NCBI GenBank assembly: GCA_015232865.1
Contig: JADFYU010000003.1
Coordinates: 62,001 to 126,000, forward strand
DNA length: 64,000 bases
Source of the DNA: Magnetococcales bacterium
GTDB lineage: Bacteria; Pseudomonadota; Magnetococcia; Magnetococcales; UBA8363
Direction of reading: 5' to 3'
Position 1 is the stretch's first letter, and every line of letters begins with the position of its first letter. Positions 16,913 to 23,466 of the stretch are shown piece by piece. The notes under the pieces are model-generated. The model had not been told where the DNA came from. It did no database searches and saw nothing but the letters and a program-made list of their open reading frames with translations. The translations under genes and the position numbers were made by a program.

Positions 16913-17635
16913 ATGTCCACGGTGGACCAAGCTGAAATTGCCAAATTTGAACAGATGGCCCACGAATGGTGGGAACCCGAGGGAAAGTTCAAACCCCTGC
17001 ACGAAATCAATCCCGTTCGATTGGAGTATATTCAAACTCACCTGGGTGGCTCACCGGGAGCCAATCTATCCGGTCTGAAGCTGCTTGATATCGGTTGCGG
17101 CGGTGGGATTCTTTCCGAATCCCTGTTCGAACTAGGCGCCAACGTAACGGCCATTGATCGTTCCGATACCATCATCGGTACGGCCAAAGCCCACCAGAAA
17201 ATCAGCGGCTCCAACGTTGACTATCGAATGCAATCAGCGGGCCAACTTTCTGAAGAACAGCCAGAGGCCTTTGATGCCGTCATGATCATGGAAGTTCTGG
17301 AACATGTTCCAGATGTTGCGGGATTTTTACAAGAGTGTGAAAGACTGGTCAAACCGGGCGGAAAACTGTTTTTTGCTACCCTGAACAAAACCTGGAAATC
17401 CTGGCTCTATGCTATTGTAGGAGCTGAATATATTTTACGCTGGTTGCCACGCGGAACCCATGAGTTTGACAAGTTTGTCCGCCCCTCAGAACTGGAAAAA
17501 GAGATGAGAGAGATCGGCATAAAAATGCGCGGATTGGCCGGAATCAGTTATGACCCCCTTCGTTCGAATTGGAAATTGAGCACCGATACAAGCGTCAATT
17601 TTCTGGGCTTTGGCGAGAAGCAGACCGGTCGTTAG
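16913..17635 (+). CDS. ubiG: Ubiquinone O-methyltransferase UbiG
   Basis: A 240-residue class I SAM methyltransferase that performs both O-methylations in ubiquinone synthesis. Motif I is LLDIGCGGGILSE, and the family-specific EWWEPEGKFKPLHEINPVRLEYI opening is present. ATG 16913 is preferred over 16901 because GGAG lies 7-8 bases before it and no ribosome site precedes 16901. The last 41 bases overlap the 3' end of the convergent DUF6476 gene. With rquA in the same window, the cell appears able to make ubiquinone and remodel it to rhodoquinone. Confidence 0.93.
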   Translation: MSTVDQAEIAKFEQMAHEWWEPEGKFKPLHEINPVRLEYIQTHLGGSPGANLSGLKLLDIGCGGGILSESLFELGANVTAIDRSDTIIGTAKAHQKISGSNVDYRMQSAGQLSEEQPEAFDAVMIMEVLEHVPDVAGFLQECERLVKPGGKLFFATLNKTWKSWLYAIVGAEYILRWLPRGTHEFDKFVRPSELEKEMREIGIKMRGLAGISYDPLRSNWKLSTDTSVNFLGFGEKQTGR

Positions 17636-17942
17636 CGTCAACAGCTGGCGTCGGCTCCAGATGGACCCGACGCCAGAGCTGCCCGGCTTGATTGATCAGC
17701 AACAACTGCCCGGCCCCAGTCGATTCCTTCACCAGCACAGCGACCCCATCTCCCATTGGGGCCAAGCTGGAAAGTTCGGCGGATGGAGGCAAAAGAATAT
17801 GGGTTTCAAGGGTCTTGGGTGTTGACGAGGGTTCGGTCGCTCCATGAAATTTTGAGTAGAGGCGTGTAAAAAGAATGCCGGAACCGACCACAATCACCAC
17901 CCCAGCCAAAATTACGAATATTTTCAACAACCGCATTCCCAT
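17595..17942 (-). CDS. DUF6476-like single-pass membrane protein
   Basis: A 115-residue protein with one N-terminal transmembrane helix (MRLLKIFVILAGVVIVVGSG) and a small periplasmic part. It resembles DUF6476 of alphaproteobacteria, whose mature region has the pattern seen here: LPPSAELSSLAPMGDGVAVLV and then LLLINQAGQLWRRVHLEP. ATG 17942 follows GGGGAGG at 9 bases. Longer frames reaching 18158 run back through the palindrome and into rluD and are shadows. The 3' end overlaps ubiG by 41 bases. Function unknown. Confidence 0.7.
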   Translation of the reverse strand: MGMRLLKIFVILAGVVIVVGSGILFTRLYSKFHGATEPSSTPKTLETHILLPPSAELSSLAPMGDGVAVLVKESTGAGQLLLINQAGQLWRRVHLEPTPAVDANDRSASRQSPEN

Positions 17943-17967
17943 GATGCCGAGCCTCCCCTTGCAAATA

Positions 17968-18019
17968 ATCCCAGAAACGAGAGTTGGCGGTGCGTGCCGA
18001 CAACTCTCGTTTCTGGGAT
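17968..18019. repeat. Perfect 19-bp hairpin, best copy of the repeat family
   Basis: ATCCCAGAAACGAGAGTTG (17968-17986) is exactly complementary to 18001-18019. Inside it a G/A mismatch is followed by CGG / CCG and a TGCGTG loop. It fills most of the 85-base gap between the divergent DUF6476 and rluD starts and ends 8 bases before the rluD ATG, so it sits over the promoter and ribosome-binding region of rluD. Confidence 0.9.
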
Positions 18020-18027
18020 AAAATAAC

Positions 18028-19020
18028 ATGTCAAACAATGAATCCGATATTCTGCTCAGCCAAGAAAGACTGACCGTACGACTGACCCCGGAGCAGGCGA
18101 CATATCGGTTGGACAAGGCACTATCCCTGGCCTGTCCCCTGATGAGTCGGGCAAACATTCAGCGACTGCTCAAATCCGGCCAGGTTTTAAAGGCCGGAGC
18201 AATCATTACCAACAGTTCCGAAAAAAGCCAGGAGGGGGTGAATTATAGCCTGTGCATCCCCACCCCGGAACCGACTCATGCCGTCCCGGAATCGGTTCCA
18301 CTGGAGATCCTCCATGAGGATTCCGACCTGATCGTCGTCAACAAAGCTGCCGGTATGGTGGTGCATCCCGGCGCCGGGGTCAATAGGGGAACGCTGGTTA
18401 ATGCGCTTCTGGGCCATTGCGGGGAGGAGCTGTCCGGCATCGGTGGAGAAGTTCGTCCGGGTATCGTTCATCGGCTGGACAAAGATACCAGCGGCATCCT
18501 GGTAGTGGCGAAGAACGACTTTACCCATCAAGGACTCGCCAAACAGTTTGAACAACACACCGCCACCAGACAATACACCGCCATTACCAGCGGAGTACCC
18601 AAACCGACCAAAGGCCAGGTGGACGCTCCCATCGGCCGCCACCCAAACCAACGGACCAAGATGGCGGTCAACCTAAAAGGCCGCCAGGCCATCACCCACT
18701 ATCAGGTACACCGAGTCGTAGCGCCGTTTGCTCTGATCGCCTGCCGTTTGGAGACCGGTCGCACGCATCAAATCCGTGTTCACATGGCCCACCTCGGCAC
18801 CCCACTTTTTGGTGATCCGGTCTACGGACGCCCCGTTCACCCGGACAAGCATTGGCCAGAGGCTGTCCGCAACACCCTGACCGATTTCCGACGCCAAGCC
18901 CTCCATGCCACCACCCTGGGATTCATCCATCCCAGAAGCCAGCTTCCCCTGAACTTTCAATCCGACCCCCCGGATGATTTCAAAGCGTTGTGGCAGGCCA
19001 TCCAAAAACTCTGCCCATGA
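18028..19020 (+). CDS. rluD: 23S rRNA pseudouridine synthase, RluD family
   Basis: A 330-residue RNA-modifying enzyme with an N-terminal S4 RNA-binding domain (about 22-80) and the RluA/RluD catalytic domain. The catalytic Asp is Asp151 in HRLDKDTSG. The motifs TGRTHQIRVHMAHLG and PLFGDPVYG are typical. RluD modifies helix 69 of 23S rRNA (1911, 1915, 1917), though the RluA/C/D paralogues are hard to separate by eye. No obvious ribosome site lies between the hairpin ending at 18019 and ATG 18028, so initiation may be unusual or the true start could be slightly downstream. Confidence 0.88.
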   Translation: MSNNESDILLSQERLTVRLTPEQATYRLDKALSLACPLMSRANIQRLLKSGQVLKAGAIITNSSEKSQEGVNYSLCIPTPEPTHAVPESVPLEILHEDSDLIVVNKAAGMVVHPGAGVNRGTLVNALLGHCGEELSGIGGEVRPGIVHRLDKDTSGILVVAKNDFTHQGLAKQFEQHTATRQYTAITSGVPKPTKGQVDAPIGRHPNQRTKMAVNLKGRQAITHYQVHRVVAPFALIACRLETGRTHQIRVHMAHLGTPLFGDPVYGRPVHPDKHWPEAVRNTLTDFRRQALHATTLGFIHPRSQLPLNFQSDPPDDFKALWQAIQKLCP

Positions 19021-19263
19021 GCGACACGCCTGACCAAGCATCAACCATTGCCATTCTCTAAATTATAAGTCATTATTGTGCGTTAATCGCTAAGTTCAAA
19101 CTGTTTCCAGGCCAGGACCGATCTTAGGACAGAGAAAAAAAAGACCCTACTTTGGCGCGGTTTTCAGCCAAGCTGGCATAGGCCGGAGCGCACCATGGTG
19201 ACGGATGCTTTTTTCCAACCCTAATATTAAGTTTGGCCCATTAAAAAATGGATCAAACCCATC

Positions 19264-21711
19264 ATGACGGACCAAAAATCAGACCAACCCCCGGCCTCCT
19301 TTTCGGTTGAAACGGCTGCGATGGATGGGTTCGACCTTTCATTATTAAAACAGATCACCCAAAACCTCCAGGAAGGTGTTCTGGTTCTGGACGTGGAGGG
19401 ACGGCTGCTCTTCATGAATGCCGAAGGGGAACGCTTGGTCGGCTGGTCCATGGAGGAATTGCTCGGTCAAAAAATCCACAATATTCTCCACTATCAAAAC
19501 CCGCACCTTCCCCAGGTCACGGCAGAAGAGTGCCCGGTGCACAAAAGCATCGTCAGCGGTCAGACCTATACGGTCTCCGAGGAGGCCTTTAGCCATCGTG
19601 ATGGCCATATCGTACCGGTCTCCTATACCGCCACACCGATATTTCAAGCAGGAAAAGTGGTCTACGGCGTCACAACCTTCCAAGATTTGATTCGCCGTAA
19701 ACAGGCCGAGCGCGAGATCAAACAGGCTCGTGACATCGCTCTGGAAACCTCGCGTTTGCGCTCTGAGTTTCTTGCCAATATGAGCCATGAAATACGCACG
19801 CCGATCAACGGCGTTATCGGCATGTCCTCCCTGCTGATCAATACCAAGCTCAACAAAGAACAAAAAGAGATGGTCATAACGGCGCGGGAATCGGCCCAGG
19901 CACTACTGACCATGGTCAATGACATTCTGGACTTCTCTCGACTGGAGGGAGGAAAACTAGACATACAAGGGATTGATTTTGTTCCAGAAAAACTGGTAAG
20001 TGATGTCAGCTACCTGTTAGGCTCCCAGGCCCAGAACAAGGGACTCAGCCTGACCCATCAGATATCCGATAAAATCCCGCCTCTGCTCCGGGGCGATCCG
20101 GCCCGTCTTCGCCAAGCCCTGCTCAACTTGACCGGTAATGCGGTCAAATTTACCAAAAAAGGGACGATCACTCTCTCAGCCAGCCTGGAGGAGAAGAGCA
20201 AATCCCGTGTGATTCTCCGTTTTACGGTCGCCGATACGGGCATCGGCATTCCCAAATCAGCTCGACATCGGATATTTCAACCCTTTACCCAGGTTGACGG
20301 CTCCCACAGTCGCAGTTTTGGCGGCACCGGTCTCGGCCTCTCTATCGCCAGCCGACTGGTTGAATTGATGGGTGGTGAAATCGGTTTTTCGAGCAAAAAG
20401 GGCAAAGGTTCCACCTTCTGGTTTACCGTCCCACTGGCCCGATCCACCGAAGACCAAAGCGACAACGCTCCTCTGAGAGTCAAGAAAAACACCCGGTTAA
20501 ACGGCATTAAAGCCTTGGTTGTCGACCCCCACCAAATCAGCCAGACAGTCATCTTGAACCACCTGCTCGAATGGAAACTGAAAGCCACCGCCGTGGAGAG
20601 CAATGACGAGGCCCTCGCCTTTCTCAAACATGAAGCGGATACCGGCCTCCCCTGCGATCTGGTATTGATCTCCTCCCATAATCTGGACATCAGCATGGAT
20701 CTGGCTCGCAGCATCAGCCAGGATCAAAACATCTCTTCGACCAATCTGGTGCTTCTGACCAGAACCCGTGAGAAAAAACGGCTGGAAGAGGCGGCAAAAG
20801 CCGGTTTTGTCACCTATCTCAACCGACCTGTTTCCGGCCCGAAACTGCAACACGCCCTGATTAATCTGTTCAACGCCGATCTCAACGAGACAGATAACGA
20901 GGGTCAGTCCAATCAGCCCAACCAAAGCAGAAGTGACACATCCCAATCCGCCGAGGGAGGGATGTCGATCCTGGTTGCCGAAGACAATGCCATCGTTCAA
21001 AAAATGGTTCAGATGCAATTGAACAGGTTGGGGTTTGCCGTTCGCATCGTCCCCAACGGTCAAGAGGCGGTTCTGGCCGCTGCGGACAACTGCGCCCTCA
21101 TCTTGATGGATTGCAAAATGCCGGTCATGGATGGCTTTCAAGCGGCTCAGGCCATTCGTGCAAAAGAGACCAATGGCACGCATATTCCCATCATCGCCAT
21201 GACGGCCGGCACCCAACCCGGTGAAGAGGATCTGATCAAAAACGCCGGTATGGATGATGCCATCAACAAACCCATCCAGATTGAAAGTCTGGCAGAAATT
21301 CTAGCCAAATGGATGCCCAAGCCGCCTCTTGAGGAGTGGAAAAACAACCGATCCCCTGATGCTTCCCCCATCGAGTTGGGCCGAATGGGGGATTATTTCG
21401 GTGACGACAAAAAAATTATCCGTGAGATCCTGGAGGTTTATCAATTCACCACCGAATCCCTGCTCAATAAAATCAAAAAACATGTCAACGCAAAAAACCG
21501 GACGGCATTGAGCGAAACCATACAAGAACTCCGCAACTCCAGCGCTAACGTCGGTGCCGTGTTCCTCTCCAGACTGTGCGACCATCTGGAATCTGCAAAA
21601 GAGGAAAATGAGTGGGAGACGAATAGTCAAATTGTCGCAGAAATGGATCAAGAACTTCTCCAGATCAGTAGTTTTACCAGGATGCTCAGCCCACCCTCCA
21701 AAAAAATCTAA
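19264..21711 (+). CDS. Hybrid histidine kinase with degenerate receiver and Hpt
   Basis: An 815-residue soluble hybrid kinase. Order: PAS (about 25-150), HisKA with His175 in NMSHEIRTP, HATPase (about 270-395, with DTGIGIP and GTGLGLS), receiver 1 (about 410-530), receiver 2 (about 565-685) and an Hpt-like domain (about 705-810). Receiver 1 appears inactive: the acceptor Asp is replaced by Ser near residue 470 (VLISSHN). Receiver 2 keeps Asp616 (LMDCKMPVMDG). In the Hpt helix the usual AHxLKG(S/A) reads IQELRNSSANVGA, with Gln754 for the phospho-His. No membrane helix is seen. Start ATG 19264 has a weak ribosome site. The partner regulator is not adjacent. Confidence 0.88.
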   Translation: MTDQKSDQPPASFSVETAAMDGFDLSLLKQITQNLQEGVLVLDVEGRLLFMNAEGERLVGWSMEELLGQKIHNILHYQNPHLPQVTAEECPVHKSIVSGQTYTVSEEAFSHRDGHIVPVSYTATPIFQAGKVVYGVTTFQDLIRRKQAEREIKQARDIALETSRLRSEFLANMSHEIRTPINGVIGMSSLLINTKLNKEQKEMVITARESAQALLTMVNDILDFSRLEGGKLDIQGIDFVPEKLVSDVSYLLGSQAQNKGLSLTHQISDKIPPLLRGDPARLRQALLNLTGNAVKFTKKGTITLSASLEEKSKSRVILRFTVADTGIGIPKSARHRIFQPFTQVDGSHSRSFGGTGLGLSIASRLVELMGGEIGFSSKKGKGSTFWFTVPLARSTEDQSDNAPLRVKKNTRLNGIKALVVDPHQISQTVILNHLLEWKLKATAVESNDEALAFLKHEADTGLPCDLVLISSHNLDISMDLARSISQDQNISSTNLVLLTRTREKKRLEEAAKAGFVTYLNRPVSGPKLQHALINLFNADLNETDNEGQSNQPNQSRSDTSQSAEGGMSILVAEDNAIVQKMVQMQLNRLGFAVRIVPNGQEAVLAAADNCALILMDCKMPVMDGFQAAQAIRAKETNGTHIPIIAMTAGTQPGEEDLIKNAGMDDAINKPIQIESLAEILAKWMPKPPLEEWKNNRSPDASPIELGRMGDYFGDDKKIIREILEVYQFTTESLLNKIKKHVNAKNRTALSETIQELRNSSANVGAVFLSRLCDHLESAKEENEWETNSQIVAEMDQELLQISSFTRMLSPPSKKI

Positions 21712-21807
21712 CGGCTTGAGTCTAAAAACCTCTCTGGGCCGAAGGCAAAAGAGAACCCTGTCAACAGAGCTTTGACGCTGCTCATAACACCAGAAAAAAA
21801 ATAGCCC

Positions 21808-22224
21808 ATGGAAACACTGCCCTCAAACGCCTCAGAACAACGTCTTTACTGGCTGGCCGTTGCCAAAAACCATCCCCCGGAATGGTTGGCCGCCTATGTC
21901 GAGTCACCGACGGCTTCCTGGGTTATCGTCACTGAAAACGGCCCGAAGATTCGACGAGAACGGAGGACAGCCTATCTATCTCGCTGGCAGGAGGCTCCAT
22001 ACTGGGCTTTTGCCCTGGCTAAAAGCTATCTGGATGATGTGGGGGAGTGGCCTCTGGCCGGCATTAAAACCGAACTGACCCTGACCCTCTACGAAGAGAG
22101 CAGAAGTGCGGTGGATTTGGATGATCCGCAGATGGTCAAGCAAGCGGTCCGGGATATTCTGGGCACGGTCAAGCAGATCTGGCCGGAACTGGAGGTTGTT
22201 TTTGTCGGAGAAGAACAACAATGA
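21808..22224 (+). CDS. Hypothetical protein, 138 residues
   Basis: Soluble acidic protein of unknown family. It contains several Trp residues (WLAAYVESPTASWVIV, SRWQEAPYWAFALAKSYL) and a C-terminal helical part. No signal peptide, membrane helix or known motif is visible. It follows the hybrid kinase by about 95 bases on the same strand, with a weak ribosome site, and could be in its transcript. It converges on the P-loop ATPase gene, with a hairpin between the two stops. Confidence 0.5.
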   Translation: METLPSNASEQRLYWLAVAKNHPPEWLAAYVESPTASWVIVTENGPKIRRERRTAYLSRWQEAPYWAFALAKSYLDDVGEWPLAGIKTELTLTLYEESRSAVDLDDPQMVKQAVRDILGTVKQIWPELEVVFVGEEQQ

Positions 22225-22248
22225 GCACGCAAACAACAGCCTGATCCA

Positions 22249-22287
22249 GGCTCAACAGTTGCTTGGGTCGGGACAACTGTTGAGTCC
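22249..22287. terminator. Bidirectional hairpin between convergent genes
   Basis: GGCTCAACAGTTG (22249-22261) pairs with CAACTGTTGAGTCC (22274-22287), with a G-T pair, around a 12-base loop. It lies exactly between the stops of two convergent genes. No long T-run is seen on either side, so strength is uncertain. Confidence 0.55.
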
Positions 22288-22290
22288 AGT

Positions 22291-22977
22291 TTAAATGGCC
22301 AAAGAACGTTTACTGACCTCCTTGAGCAGTTGGTTTCCACCACACCAACAATCACCGAGGATTTTAGAACCGTCTGAGGGGTGCCCCATTCCATCATAAG
22401 GGGGGGATTGGAAACAGTGCAGGTTGGTGGTATAACCCTCTCGAACATAGATCCTCAGGCCGGACCGATGCAGATGTTGAGCCACCGCCCAATAGACGGC
22501 AATCTGGTAGCGAATATGCTCAACAGTCAACTCCCGATCAACCAGATGGGTTCCACGCCGCGCCCGCTCCTGACGCATTTTCAACAGGCTCTCAGGGGGT
22601 GGAAGAATAAACTCGAAGACAAACCGAGACTTCCAGTCTGGTGAGAGAAACCAGTTTTGCGCTGGTGGAATTTTAATGCGCTCCAGATCCAAAACCAGTG
22701 ATTTATAATTATCCAGCCACTCCTGATCAAAAACAGCCAGCCCCCCCGGCACCCCGACAAAGGGAAAGCCCATATGTACTTCACGGGGACGATAACTGAG
22801 GGCCGGGGAACGCCACCACCGATCCAAAGAGAGATCGACATACCCCTCTTGAGGCCAACCGCCAATCTTGGTCATCAAGGTGCTTTTACCCACGCCCGGA
22901 GGACCGGTTACAACCAGATGGCTTAGACCCAACTGTTCTGGAAAGCGGACACCTTTGACCTCTTTTTGTTGAGACAT
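22291..22977 (-). CDS. P-loop ATPase of unknown function
   Basis: A 228-residue protein with a Walker A motif, GPPGVGKST, at about residues 25-33 (Lys31). The start is placed at ATG 22977 after a G-rich ribosome site; the longer frame from 23034 adds unlikely sequence. After the P-loop come LSLDRWWRSPALSYRPRE and FQSPPYDG. The pattern resembles a small kinase-like or AAA-like NTPase acting on a small ligand, but I cannot assign a family. It is divergent from the large Hsp70-like gene with a gap of about 490 bases, so a shared regulatory region is possible. Confidence 0.6.
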   Translation of the reverse strand: MSQQKEVKGVRFPEQLGLSHLVVTGPPGVGKSTLMTKIGGWPQEGYVDLSLDRWWRSPALSYRPREVHMGFPFVGVPGGLAVFDQEWLDNYKSLVLDLERIKIPPAQNWFLSPDWKSRFVFEFILPPPESLLKMRQERARRGTHLVDRELTVEHIRYQIAVYWAVAQHLHRSGLRIYVREGYTTNLHCFQSPPYDGMGHPSDGSKILGDCWCGGNQLLKEVSKRSLAI

Positions 22978-23466
22978 GTGCCCCGTCCCAGCTTTTGCAT
23001 TTTCTATAAGCGCGGAAATATTATACCCACCCATACAACAAAACTCCCTTCATTTTTATATATTTGCGATCCATGATCTGTAAAAAAAAATCAGGGTTCG
23101 GACAAAAAGTGGACGCAACAGCGCCACAAATTTGGCAAAAATTCCGACTACTAGTCCTAACAAGCAATAATTATGCCTTGAAAGCACAGGTTGTAAGGTC
23201 AACAAAATTCAAAAAAATCCGTCGATAGAAAACAGCTAAAAGACTAGATTCTTGTTCTATTTTACGTTAATTTCATTTACGGAATTCAGATGGGCTGATA
23301 TAAATACCAGCACTCAGGAAAAAGTCAACGTCCAAGTCAATGATTTTTTTAACGAACAGTGCTGACTTAACGCGTTTATTCTCTTATAGTACCCAAAGAA
23401 TAATGAAAACTAGAAAAATAGATTACTGCTACCGACTTTTGACATAACCACAGACCGGGAGTTCCC
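22978..23466. other. Intergenic region between divergent ATPase genes
   Basis: About 490 bases with no convincing gene. It is AT-rich from 23150 to 23400. It should hold promoters for both the minus-strand P-loop gene and the plus-strand Hsp70-like gene. The start at 23467 has only a weak ribosome-like GGGAG, 5 bases upstream. No palindrome of the dispersed family is present. Confidence 0.4.

Noticed and set aside
17968..18019. Palindromes as integron attC sites
   Set aside because: attC sites begin with RYYYAAC and end with GTTRRRY. These hairpins have GTTGG on the inner left arm and CAAC on the inner right, the opposite order, and there is no integrase or cassette array.
19125..19215. Possible cyclic-di-GMP riboswitch before the hybrid kinase
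   Set aside because: Some GC-rich pairing is visible, but none of the conserved GEMM core bases fit.
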